From Nostoc sp. TCL26-01 (GTDB lineage Bacteria > Cyanobacteriota > Cyanobacteriia > Cyanobacteriales > Nostocaceae), in the NCBI RefSeq assembly GCF_013393945.1, contig NZ_CP040298.1, forward strand, positions 62,001 through 126,000: a DNA stretch of 64,000 bases. The letters are read 5' to 3'. A program made the position numbers and the translations under genes. Below the pieces are notes generated by a model. It ran no database searches and had not been told where the DNA came from. It saw nothing but the letters and a program-made list of their open reading frames with translations. Shown piece after piece: positions 25,293 through 34,303 of the stretch (within the stretch, counting starts at the first letter, position 1; each line of letters begins with the position of its first letter).

Positions 25293-25369
25293 AAGAGGAT
25301 GTCTTGCTTCATGCCTAAAAGATATATGATTGAGTCAGAAAAAACCTTGAGAGAATCACACAAATTGAA

Positions 25370-26278
25370 GTGAAACAGACAGTAACATTAGCCACTGTCG
25401 TAGTTGAATTTTTAGAACGTCCTGGGTTGGCATTCAGTACCAAGGAGACATATTCTCTGACCTTGGGATTGTTACTGCAAGAGTATGGAAGTTGGCCAAT
25501 TGAAATTATCAGTCGTCAAACATTAGTCGAGTATTTAAATACCCTGACACATTTAAAATATACAACTCACAACAAGCATCAAGCGATACTACAAAGCCTA
25601 TTTAACTTTGCCATAGAACAAGGATACATAAAATCCAACCCCATTCGGGGAATCAAACAGCGTCCACCTTCACGAGAAAAAGGTGAACATCGCACAGATG
25701 AAATTATACGGTTCTTAACTCCATCACAGTTAGAAATACTGTATAACGCTGTAGCCGATGACCCCCGCCTTAACGCGATTGTGCATTTATTACATCACAC
25801 AGGATGTAGAATTGGTGAGCTTTTGGCACTAAATCTAGAATCGGTAGACCTCCTTAATTGGAAATTTCAAGTATTGGGAAAAGGAAATAAACAAAGGTGG
25901 TGTTTCTACAACGAAGCTACGGCGATAGCACTAAATAAATATATAAATTACGACCGACATAAACAATCACTCGCCTTATTTACAGCACAGCATCCAGTGA
26001 CGATGAAAATCAGTAGAATGAGCTACCGAACACTGCATGATTACTGGCGAGAAATTACCAATAAACACTCACTCCTTCAAGGTGTTCGTATTCATGATTT
26101 ACGACATACATTTGCCACAGAGCGCGTAGGCATAATTAGTATTGAACAACTGCGTGCATTGATGGGTCATGAAAGTATCCAAACAACTTTACGCTATCAA
26201 AAAGTTACATCACAAAAAGCAGAAGAAGCTGCACGTCTTGCCTTCAATCTGTTGACTAAAGTTGATAAATTAGACTGA
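25370..26278 (+). CDS. tnpI: TnpI-like tyrosine recombinase (cointegrate resolution)
   Basis: 302 residues from a GTG start. SAM-like N-terminal core-binding domain, then the catalytic domain with Arg in 'HHTGCRIGELLAL', Lys in 'VLGKGNKQRW', His-x2-Arg in 'IHDLRHTFA', His in 'LMGHES' and nucleophile Tyr in 'LRYQKV'. Tyrosine recombinases replace serine resolvases in the Tn4430 branch of Tn3-family elements. Resolution site expected in 25293-25369 or 26279-26455; I could not recognise its repeats. Confidence 0.85.
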   Translation: MKQTVTLATVVVEFLERPGLAFSTKETYSLTLGLLLQEYGSWPIEIISRQTLVEYLNTLTHLKYTTHNKHQAILQSLFNFAIEQGYIKSNPIRGIKQRPPSREKGEHRTDEIIRFLTPSQLEILYNAVADDPRLNAIVHLLHHTGCRIGELLALNLESVDLLNWKFQVLGKGNKQRWCFYNEATAIALNKYINYDRHKQSLALFTAQHPVTMKISRMSYRTLHDYWREITNKHSLLQGVRIHDLRHTFATERVGIISIEQLRALMGHESIQTTLRYQKVTSQKAEEAARLAFNLLTKVDKLD

Positions 26279-26455
26279 TATTCCTGGAACTATTCTCTTC
26301 AAAAATTAAAGCAAGCGAGATAGTAAGCAACCATATTTTGATGACAATTATCGCTGTTTACCACAAAGAATATAAAATACTATGGGGTTGAACAGTGAGG
26401 GATCAACCGTTATCTAGTTATTTTGGGCATTTTGTATGTTGCAAATATCACTTGA

Positions 26456-29440
26456 ATGACCTTAATTGACCGGACTGCATATCCTAAATTCAAACAATTT
26501 CCCAGCCCGAAAGAGCTTGCAGAGCTTTATACCCCACAAAGCGCAGAAATCAAGTTTGCAAAGTCCAAAACTAAGAGCCACGAAGGATTTCTTAGTTTTA
26601 TGGTCATGCTAAAATCCTTCCAACGACTTGGTTATTTTCCCCACCCCGAATTAGTACCGATTGCGGTTACCCGTCATATACGGTCGTGTTTAAAGTTACA
26701 AGATTGGGTAAAAGCAGTCCCATCTGAACGCCAACGCTACACTTATCTTCAGGCGATTCGGGATTACCTGAAAGTCAAACAGTATGATAAAACAGGTCAA
26801 AGATTAATAGCCGCATTAGTTGCAGAAGCTGCTGAGGTAAAAGACCATCCTGCTGATTTAATCAATGTAGCCATTGAAGAATTAGTTAAAGAACGATACG
26901 AGTTACCAGCATTTAGCACCCTTGACCGATTAATTCGCCACATTCGTTCAATGGTCAATAATCGCTTGTTTGCACTTTGTTCTGAGGGGCTTTCCATCAA
27001 TGAGCAGATTTATTTAGACCAATTACTGGTGGTTACAGATAATGAGGTAGATGAAAATGCTACTCTTAATTTACTAAAATCGCCACCGAAAAGTGCCAAA
27101 CTTAGTGGGATAAAACTCCTACAAAGTAAGTTTGATATTCTTATGACCTTTGGTGATGCCAAGCGACTGCTGCAAAGTATTGCCAGAACTAAAGTTAGAC
27201 ATTTTGCGTCCCAGGCTAGGGCTTTGGATATCTCAGAATTTCAAGATATCAATTTACCCAAACGTCGGACATTGCTGTTATGTCTATTGTACGAGGCACA
27301 GGTGAAAACCCGTGATTATCTTGTCGATATGTTCATTAAACGTATCCTCAAGATTCAAAATAATGCTAAACAGCGATTGCAGGAATTACGCGATAAACAT
27401 TTAACTGAAACATCAGAGTTATTGGCTACCTTGGGGCAAGTATTAAAAGCATCGACAAAAGCCAAAGAAACTCAGGATAATGCTGTTTTTGGAGAACAGG
27501 TGCAATCAATTTTGGATGAACATGGTGGTACAGAATTGTTGCTGCAAAAGTTGGATGAGATTGCGGCGTATAACACCAACAACCATTTACCGTTGATGTG
27601 GCGGTTTTATTCTGCCAATCGGAAAGCACTTTTTAGTTTGGTACGTTCTTTAGATATTCTCTCTACTTCTGCTGATGAATCAGTAATTAAAGCATTAAAG
27701 TTCGTGTTAGACCATGAACACAAACGTGCTAAGTATTTACCTAATGAGATTGATTTAGATTTTATTAGTAGTAACTGGCGTGCGCTAGTTGTAGAAGAAA
27801 TTGATGGCACTGAGGTTTTGGTTCGTCAGCAGTTAGAAATTTGCATCTTTTCAAACCTGGCGACTGAATTTAAAACAGGAGATGCTTGTGTTGTAGGTTC
27901 AGAAAGTTATGCCGATTTCCGCGAACAATTATTGAGTCATGCTGAATGTGAACCATTGATAGAGTCATACTGTCGCTTACTTGAATTTCCTGCTAACCCG
28001 GATGATTTTGTTAAACACCTACAGGATAAATTAACGATTGTCGCTGACGCTGTAGATAAGATTTGTGCGGTTGATAAACAATTCACTATCAATAAAGATG
28101 GAGAACCTGTACTTAAAAGAATTCCATCCCTAGCTCAAACGCATGAAGTGGAAGAATTAGAATCAAAAATTCGGGCTTTAATGCCGGAACGTAGTATCTT
28201 AGAAATCCTTTGTAATGTTGAGCATTGGTTGAACTGGACAAGGCATTTTGGTCTGTTTTCAGGAAGCGAACCCAAAATATCTGAGCCTGCTGAACGTTAT
28301 ATTTTTACTACGTTTAGCTATGGCTGTAATCTTGGCCCAAATCAGATGGCTCGTCATTCCCAAGGTGCAGTGACTTCTCACATGATTTCTTATACAAACC
28401 GTCGCCATATTAGTGCTGCCAAAATTGAAGCGGCAATTCGGGATATTATCAATACGTACAACCGTTTTAGTTTACCGTCTTGTTGGGGTACAGGGAAGAA
28501 GGCTGCTGCTGACGGAAGCAAGTTTGAGATATACGAGAATAATTTACACAGCGAGTATCACATCCGCTACGGTGGTTATGGTGGTATTGCTTATCACCAT
28601 GTCTCTGATAAGTACATTGCTTTGTTTACTCATTTCATTACTTGTGGTGTGTGGGAAGCGGTGTATATTTTGGATGGGTTATTGAAAAATCTCTCCGATA
28701 TTCAACCAGATACTTTGCACGCAGATACCCAAGGGCAATCTGGGCCTGTGTTTGCCATTTCTTACCTGTTGGGTATCAAGTTGATGCCGCGCATTCGCAA
28801 CTGGAAGGATCATGCTTTTGTGCGCCCAAGTGAAGATGTCAGCTACAAGTATCTCGACCCTTTGTTTAAGGGTGTGGTCAATTGGAATCTGATTCAGACT
28901 CACTGGTATGACATGATGCGGGTGGTGCTGTCGATTAAGGCAGGAAAGGTGATGCCTTCTACTTTGTTGCGGAAGTTGGGCAGTTACAGTCGCAAGAACC
29001 GACTTTATCAAGCATTCCTGGAGTTGGGGAAGGTTGTACGGACGATGTTTCTGCTAGAGTACATTTCTAATATGAGGATGCGCTCTGAAATTAATGCCAT
29101 CACGAATATTGTCGAGATGTACCACGCTTTCTTGGATTGGGTCTTTTTTGGTAAGGAAGGGGCGATTACAGAGAATGACCCAATTGAGCAGGAAAAGCGG
29201 TTGAAATACCTCGATTTGGTCGCTTCTGCTGTGATTTTGCAAAATACAGTTGATATGTCTTTGGCGATTCAGACTCTAGCTGCACAGGGAGAGGTGATTC
29301 ATCAGCGTCATGTTGCGGCGTTGAGTCCCTACGTGAATAGGCATATCAAGCGATACGGTGATTATGTGGTGAATTTACGTAATATTCCTCAACCTTTGGA
29401 AGTGGCGATTTCTTTACCCTCTGAAATCTTTGAAACCTAG
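26456..29440 (+). CDS. tnpA: Tn3-family transposase
   Basis: 994 residues, normal for the family. N-terminal DNA-binding region (DUF4158 type), helical middle, and C-terminal DDE domain: Asp in 'AAADGSKFEIY', Asp in 'HADTQGQSGPVF', Glu in 'NDPIEQEKRL'. Catalyses replicative transposition, joining transposon ends with target DNA. Ends 12 bp before the right terminal repeat. The complete frame suggests it may be active. Confidence 0.92.
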   Translation: MTLIDRTAYPKFKQFPSPKELAELYTPQSAEIKFAKSKTKSHEGFLSFMVMLKSFQRLGYFPHPELVPIAVTRHIRSCLKLQDWVKAVPSERQRYTYLQAIRDYLKVKQYDKTGQRLIAALVAEAAEVKDHPADLINVAIEELVKERYELPAFSTLDRLIRHIRSMVNNRLFALCSEGLSINEQIYLDQLLVVTDNEVDENATLNLLKSPPKSAKLSGIKLLQSKFDILMTFGDAKRLLQSIARTKVRHFASQARALDISEFQDINLPKRRTLLLCLLYEAQVKTRDYLVDMFIKRILKIQNNAKQRLQELRDKHLTETSELLATLGQVLKASTKAKETQDNAVFGEQVQSILDEHGGTELLLQKLDEIAAYNTNNHLPLMWRFYSANRKALFSLVRSLDILSTSADESVIKALKFVLDHEHKRAKYLPNEIDLDFISSNWRALVVEEIDGTEVLVRQQLEICIFSNLATEFKTGDACVVGSESYADFREQLLSHAECEPLIESYCRLLEFPANPDDFVKHLQDKLTIVADAVDKICAVDKQFTINKDGEPVLKRIPSLAQTHEVEELESKIRALMPERSILEILCNVEHWLNWTRHFGLFSGSEPKISEPAERYIFTTFSYGCNLGPNQMARHSQGAVTSHMISYTNRRHISAAKIEAAIRDIINTYNRFSLPSCWGTGKKAAADGSKFEIYENNLHSEYHIRYGGYGGIAYHHVSDKYIALFTHFITCGVWEAVYILDGLLKNLSDIQPDTLHADTQGQSGPVFAISYLLGIKLMPRIRNWKDHAFVRPSEDVSYKYLDPLFKGVVNWNLIQTHWYDMMRVVLSIKAGKVMPSTLLRKLGSYSRKNRLYQAFLELGKVVRTMFLLEYISNMRMRSEINAITNIVEMYHAFLDWVFFGKEGAITENDPIEQEKRLKYLDLVASAVILQNTVDMSLAIQTLAAQGEVIHQRHVAALSPYVNRHIKRYGDYVVNLRNIPQPLEVAISLPSEIFET

Positions 29441-29451
29441 ATATATCAAAC

Positions 29452-29499
29452 GTTTCCAGACCATCTTGCCGAAAATTACACGTATCTCGGCTCAATACC
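29452..29499. repeat. Right terminal inverted repeat of the Tn3-family element
   Basis: Reverse complement of 24768-24815, ending ...CTCGGCTCAATACC at 29499. The next bases (CTTAGAAATT) are already the interior of a copy of the 225-residue gene, so the transposon end and the start of the right arm coincide. Confidence 0.85.
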
Positions 29500-30090
29500 T
29501 TAGAAATTCTAGCGAAAGCTAAAGCGATTATTTTTGCAGTGTGGGGTGGTGCTGGTTGGGCGACTACTGCACAAATCGCTGAATACTTCGTAGTTACTGA
29601 GTCATCTGTCAGAGAACTCTTTCGAGTTAACGGGGCTGAATTTCGAGACTTAGAAACCAAAACCCTTACTGGCAAAGACTTACGCGATGCTCGTCAGACA
29701 CTCTGTTTACCATCTAAAACATCCCAAGCCAGGGTTTTCTCAGCATTAGGCGCATTGAGAATTGCAATGCTGCTGACCCCTTCAGAAGAACGCTGGCTTG
29801 GTGTGGTGAACTTCGCAGAGAGTGAACTAGGTCGCAATGTACCCACCAGTGGCTCACATTACCGGGGGCATTTAGGGACTTGGGTGCGGACTTTTTACCC
29901 GCAACTGGGCGAGCGCCAAGAAACGCGGATAGTTCAAGGTACTCAGCAAAAAATATATGTCTACGCTTGTCATGACCCTGTAGTAGCGGCTGGGCTAACG
30001 AAAGCAGTTGAAGAGTTTTTCGCACACCCCGAACCTGCGGCGAAACTCAGACAAGCAGGGGCGTTCAAAAAGGCTGTAGTAACGGCTTAA
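29500..30090 (+). pseudogene. 5'-truncated copy of the HTH/antirepressor-like gene
   Basis: From TTA GAA ATT onward it encodes the same residues as 18607-19284, but the first ~29 codons are replaced by the transposon end. The first possible start is a GTG at 29539, which would give 183 residues and keep the HTH. Without its own promoter it is probably silent or driven from tnpA. Confidence 0.85.
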
Positions 30091-30133
30091 GATTCATCAG
30101 TCATCAGTCATTAGTCAGGAGGAAATCTTAAAG

Positions 30134-30382
30134 ATGTTGTGTCCATTTTGCCAACATGAAGCAATTAAAGACGAATTTACCAAAGCAAATGGTTGTCCAG
30201 CTTGCGGTTATGCCCTGGATAATTTCTACGCTGAACCTATCAAGTGTAGCATTTGTAATGATGAAGGACATTTAACTAGAAGTTTGTATGTCCAAATATT
30301 TCCAGAACGAGAAAACTTAATTCCAATTGAAGCACTTTATGTTGCTTGTGATTGTTCTTTAGATCGTGAAGATGATGATTAA
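30134..30382 (+). CDS. Small double zinc-ribbon protein (right copy)
   Basis: 82 residues identical to 18315-18563, with the CxxC pairs 'CPFC', 'CPAC', 'CSIC' and a Cys-Asp-Cys near the end. It follows the truncated HTH gene and is preceded by AGGAGGAAAT, a good ribosome site 12 bp upstream. Confidence 0.7.
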   Translation: MLCPFCQHEAIKDEFTKANGCPACGYALDNFYAEPIKCSICNDEGHLTRSLYVQIFPERENLIPIEALYVACDCSLDREDDD

Positions 30383-30395
30383 TACGTTCATATTT

Positions 30396-30430
30396 CTTTA
30401 AGTGCGTAACGCTAATTTCGGCACTTAAAG
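30396..30430. terminator. Bidirectional hairpin terminator (right copy)
   Basis: CTTTAAGTGC (30396-30405) and GCACTTAAAG (30421-30430) form the same 10-bp stem as at 18267-18301, between convergent genes. Confidence 0.65.
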
Positions 30431-30465
30431 TCTACTGAACCTTGAAAATCAAATATCAAACAATG

Positions 30466-31422
30466 CTAATTTTCTGGAGGATTTTCAGTTGTTTGCTGAT
30501 ACAAGGAACGCAATTCATTTAAGTTACTTGCTGTTTCTAGTCCTTTAAGAACCGCCCTTAATTGCTCGACATCTTCAATCCTTGAAATTTCTGGTAATAG
30601 GCTTAAACCTTCAGTACCAAATTTCAGTTTCAAACCAACTTCAATCCCTTCTAACAAAGATTCCATACGGGCAATTCGCTCAAATGATGTCACGTACTGC
30701 ATACGTTGTCCTGCCTCTAATTGTTGAACTTCTCTTTTAAACTCTATTTCTAAATTCAATGGTAACGTCAGCATCCAATCAATAAAAGCCAACAGGTTAA
30801 TAACAGCCTCACGCTCAAACCCCTGCTCATATAGCCGACGCACCAAAACCAGTTTCTGCTGCTTGCGTTGTGACCTGTTGCTACGGGTTTGCACTGCTGC
30901 CAAATGAGCTAATACAACCGTAGCAAATGGATTGCGACTGGCTTCTAACTCCGGCAACCTTTGCTGATAGTCTAACAGCTTGATTACAGGAAACTGAAAA
31001 TCAACCGTACAGCCAAACAACTCGTAACCAAACTGATTTGGTCGCCAGTCAATGTTGTCATCCCCAAGCACTGCCAAGGAAGCAACAGAGCGATCATAAC
31101 GGTCAAAAATTCGATAGTTGTATACAAACATCCGTTTGGGGAAATCGTCTTCTTCTTGGCTTTGAACTTCAACATGGATCAACAACCAAGATTCTTCACC
31201 CCCAATGCGATAAATTTTTACCAATTTGTCAACCAGTCGTTTTCCTAACTCGGCATCACGGACTACCTGTTGCAACTCCTGGTCTAGAAACTCAACGCCC
31301 CGATTCCAATCAATTTCAGCATGAGCTTGGGGAAAGAAGAATTGCATGAAGTCTTGAAAATACAGTTGCAACATCTGTTTCCACGGAGAATCATATTCAG
31401 TTTGAGGTGTTTTATTTGCCAT
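30466..31422 (-). CDS. Rpn-family recombination-promoting nuclease / putative transposase (intact copy)
   Basis: About 318 residues starting MANKTPQTEYD. N-terminal PD-(D/E)XK nuclease region: 'EIDWNRGVEFLDQEL' and 'WLLIHVEVQSQEE', where D and E-x-Q are the expected catalytic positions; C-terminal helices 'ESLLEGIEVGLKLKFG' resemble the DUF4351-like tail of cyanobacterial members. Rpn proteins are DNA endonucleases that stimulate recombination. Opposite in direction to its neighbours in both arms. The left copy is frameshifted. Confidence 0.8.
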   Translation of the reverse strand: MANKTPQTEYDSPWKQMLQLYFQDFMQFFFPQAHAEIDWNRGVEFLDQELQQVVRDAELGKRLVDKLVKIYRIGGEESWLLIHVEVQSQEEDDFPKRMFVYNYRIFDRYDRSVASLAVLGDDNIDWRPNQFGYELFGCTVDFQFPVIKLLDYQQRLPELEASRNPFATVVLAHLAAVQTRSNRSQRKQQKLVLVRRLYEQGFEREAVINLLAFIDWMLTLPLNLEIEFKREVQQLEAGQRMQYVTSFERIARMESLLEGIEVGLKLKFGTEGLSLLPEISRIEDVEQLRAVLKGLETASNLNELRSLYQQTTENPPEN

Positions 31423-31495
31423 AAAAAAAGCCAAAACTTACTTTTATTGAGCGACTTAGATGTATCCGAGATTATGAAATTTTAAGGAGGAGTAT

Positions 31496-32890
31496 ATGGG
31501 ATTTCGTAATGGTAAACCATCCAAACAGTTCACAGCAATTCCTAACAGTTTAATTCGTGATAACAACCTTACTGATTCAACATTTAGGTTAATTTGTTGG
31601 GTAGCTTCTCACGACGAAAACTTTGATATTAGCTTTACAGTAATCGAAAAACATTTGGGTTACAAACGAGACAAAATCCGTAATGCTATCAAAAATGCTG
31701 AACAAAATGACTATTTAGTCAGAGTCCAAGAGCATAACCCAAACAATGGTAAGTTTGACTGGCAATATTACATTTTTACCAACAAAGACGACACAAAGTT
31801 GTTTCGAGAAAATCATTCATCCATAAGTGGGTCGTCCAAAGGTGGCTCGTCTGTCGGTGGTTCACCCATAGGTGGGTTGTCCAACGATGGCTTACCCACC
31901 GGTGGATTCTCCAACGGTGGGTTATCCAACGTTGGAGCATCCACCCCTCATATAGAAAAACAATTAGAAGAAAAACAATTAGAAGAAAAACACATACAAA
32001 AAGCGCCCCCTAAACCCGGCGCACCCCCCACCCAAGAATGTGTGTGTGAAGAAAAATCTGAATTAACTTCACCACAAAACCAAGATCAACCCACCCCTAA
32101 ATCTCTCACCTCGTTGTTCACAAAACCAGAATCTTTGCCTCAAATCCTAGACCAACCCAACCCCAAATCTCTCTCTACGTTGTTCACAAAACCAGAATCT
32201 TCGTCTCAAACCGAAAATCTCTCAAGTAGACTTTCTATTGCGGCGGGGTCGTTCGCTAAAAACGAACTATCGAATAAAGACCCTTATAAATCAGCCCAGA
32301 ATGTAAAAGAACTCATTGAGGCTTGGATTACTGACCCGACTACTTTCGCCTCGGATTGTGTACCAGTGGTTGTCCGGGAAAAAATTAAGTGGAGTCGATG
32401 GGTGTTACCTTGGCGTTCAAGAGAACGGAAGTTACACCCTCTCTACCAGAATTTCAACCCGATAGTTGTGGATTTGGTGGCTGTGGAATTAGCCAGCAGT
32501 GCCTCATGCACAAAAGACGAAAAAATCACCCATGCAGTCTCCGTGATGAATACTTGGGAGAAAACCAAAGGTGGCTGGACTAACTTGATGCAGCGTTATC
32601 AACAAGCTCTAAATCAACAACAACGCCACACCCCACCAACTACTCCAAATCCAACTGCCAAAGCAAACATTTCTTTAGCGCAGGCCATAGCCCAAGACGA
32701 ACAACGTCACCAACAAGAGCTATCCAGCCAAAGCAATTCTGCTTTACCTCAGCACACCAGCGAAACTCTCAGCATCAAAGAAAAACTTTTTCAAAGAGCG
32801 AATTCTCAAAAAACCCGTACTTCTTCAACACTATCCGCATCTGCCTTGTTAGAAGTTGAAGCTCAACTAAAACAAGCACTTGGAGCGTAA
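31496..32890 (+). CDS. Initiator/helicase-loader-like HTH protein with glycine-repeat linker
   Basis: 464 residues. Residues 1-105 look like a winged-helix domain of replication initiator type ('FTAIPNSLIRD', 'TFRLICWVASHD', 'IEKHLGYKRDKIRNAI'). A linker of five-residue repeats (GGSSV GGSPI GGLSN ...) at about 110-150 and a long Pro/Gln/Lys segment lead to a C-terminal domain ('EAWITDPTTF', 'VMNTWEKTKGGWTNLMQRY'). The gene lies 2 bp before dnaB, as initiator/loader genes do in phages. Preceded by AAGGAGGAG. Initiator role is inferred from context. Confidence 0.65.
   Translation: MGFRNGKPSKQFTAIPNSLIRDNNLTDSTFRLICWVASHDENFDISFTVIEKHLGYKRDKIRNAIKNAEQNDYLVRVQEHNPNNGKFDWQYYIFTNKDDTKLFRENHSSISGSSKGGSSVGGSPIGGLSNDGLPTGGFSNGGLSNVGASTPHIEKQLEEKQLEEKHIQKAPPKPGAPPTQECVCEEKSELTSPQNQDQPTPKSLTSLFTKPESLPQILDQPNPKSLSTLFTKPESSSQTENLSSRLSIAAGSFAKNELSNKDPYKSAQNVKELIEAWITDPTTFASDCVPVVVREKIKWSRWVLPWRSRERKLHPLYQNFNPIVVDLVAVELASSASCTKDEKITHAVSVMNTWEKTKGGWTNLMQRYQQALNQQQRHTPPTTPNPTAKANISLAQAIAQDEQRHQQELSSQSNSALPQHTSETLSIKEKLFQRANSQKTRTSSTLSASALLEVEAQLKQALGA
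31826..31945. repeat. Eight 15-bp tandem repeats inside the initiator-like gene (candidate iterons)
   Basis: Units of 15 bp follow the pattern GGTGG-N4-TCC-N3, e.g. GGTGGGTTGTCCAAC (31871), GGTGGATTCTCCAAC (31901), GGTGGGTTATCCAAC (31916). They encode the Gly-Gly pentapeptide linker. Position inside the initiator gene resembles the lambda origin inside gene O. The left-arm counterpart is the place where that gene is broken. Confidence 0.6.
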
Positions 32891-32892
32891 TT

Positions 32893-34242
32893 ATGAACTT
32901 TAACCACGATAACGTCATTTCATTTTCGGTTCCCAAAGAAGTGGATTGTTTACCGCCACAGAGCATTGAGGCTGAGGAATCCATACTCGGCGGCATCATG
33001 CTTGACCCACAAGCCTTCGACCGAATCAGCCATATCCTTGTCCCGGAAGCATTCTACCTCAGCGCCCACACAACTATCTACCAAGCATTTACTCAGCTTG
33101 CCGCTACTGGTCAACCTACCGATTTACTTTGCTTGACCAACTGGCTCAAGGATCATAGTCTTCTAGAGCGCATTGGCGGACGAAACAAATTAGCAACTCT
33201 ATTTGACCGCACTGTTTCTGCCGTCAACATCGATGTTCTGGCTGATTTGGTCATGCAAAAATACCGCCGAAGACAGCTCATCAAAATCGGCAATGAACTT
33301 GTGCAGTTGGGTTACGAAACCCAAACCGACTTAGGACAAATCTTCTCACAAGCTGAACAAAAAGTTTTCAGCGTCACCCAGAATTCCTCTGATGAACAAT
33401 GCAAGGTTCACAAGGCTGCTGACATGGCCATCGAACTCTACCAAAAACTGGAGGCAGGACAAATGCAAGGCGAAAAATTTGGTTGGTATGACTTGGAAGC
33501 AATCACGGGCGGTCTTTACCCCAGTAGTCTGGTGGTTGTGGCGGCTGAGTCTCACATGGGCAAAACCCATTTCATGATTTCCACTGCTTACGAAATCATG
33601 ACTAAGCTCGGTAAGGGTGTTCTTTATGTCACTCCCGAAATGGATCGAGGTCAAGTCAATGCCCGAATGTTGGCGAGGATTACAGGTGTTGATTCTGCTC
33701 ATATCCAAGCCCAAACACAATCCTACTGGCAGCAAGTTGCACAAGGCGTTAGTCAACTAGCCGAAATGCCTTGGCAGATTTTTGAGCATTCTTCCCCAAC
33801 TCCCACTATGATTGCTTCTGCTGTTCGTCGCTCTATTAGTGAGTCTGGCGGCTTGATTGGTGCTGTATTTGTTGATTATCTACAGCAAATTCCTTTGGAG
33901 TCTAGTGGAAACATGGCTCATGAAGTCGGCAAGATTACTCGCCAGATTCGCGCTGTAGCTAAAGAACACAAAATCCCCGTTTTCTTGGGTTGTCAAATCA
34001 ACCGGGGGAACCAAACAACTGCTGATAAACGCCCCAATCGCCATTTACTCCGCAACTCTGGGGAAATTTTCGAGGTTTGCGACCAGTTAATTATGCTTTA
34101 CCGCGATTCTGTGTATACAAAAGACCCTAGTGACCAAACTATCGAGTTGATTGTTGAGAAAAATCGGCTTTACGGCAAACTCGGCACTGCGACTATGCTG
34201 TGTGATTTCTCTACTTCTCGATTTTTGAACTTTGCACGGTGA
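32893..34242 (+). CDS. dnaB: DnaB-type replicative DNA helicase (right copy)
   Basis: 449 residues, same domain layout as the left copy: DnaB N-terminal domain, Walker A 'AESHMGKT', Walker B 'VFVDYLQQI'. The neighbouring initiator-like gene is intact here, so this arm is the likely functional replication module. Nearly identical to the left copy apart from 'SISESGGLIG' and 'LNFAR'. Near-identity of the arms stops a few bases before this stop codon. Confidence 0.9.
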   Translation: MNFNHDNVISFSVPKEVDCLPPQSIEAEESILGGIMLDPQAFDRISHILVPEAFYLSAHTTIYQAFTQLAATGQPTDLLCLTNWLKDHSLLERIGGRNKLATLFDRTVSAVNIDVLADLVMQKYRRRQLIKIGNELVQLGYETQTDLGQIFSQAEQKVFSVTQNSSDEQCKVHKAADMAIELYQKLEAGQMQGEKFGWYDLEAITGGLYPSSLVVVAAESHMGKTHFMISTAYEIMTKLGKGVLYVTPEMDRGQVNARMLARITGVDSAHIQAQTQSYWQQVAQGVSQLAEMPWQIFEHSSPTPTMIASAVRRSISESGGLIGAVFVDYLQQIPLESSGNMAHEVGKITRQIRAVAKEHKIPVFLGCQINRGNQTTADKRPNRHLLRNSGEIFEVCDQLIMLYRDSVYTKDPSDQTIELIVEKNRLYGKLGTATMLCDFSTSRFLNFAR

Positions 34243-34303
34243 ATTTCAAAGTTTCTGTCACATCTTCTCGCCTCATGTTCACATAAATACGAGAATGCTT
34301 ATC

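Larger units (their letters stand above)
24768..29499. mobile_element. Complete Tn3-family transposon, Tn4430-like (TnpI type)
   Basis: Bounded by inverted repeats of about 48 bp. Contains a divergent XRE/zinc-ribbon gene, a tyrosine recombinase in the role of resolvase (TnpI, as in Tn4430) and a full-length tnpA. The left end is inserted in an older tnpA; the right end abuts the middle of the 225-residue gene's second copy. The bases flanking the two ends (ACAAA and TTAGA) do not match, so there is no target duplication. Confidence 0.85.
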
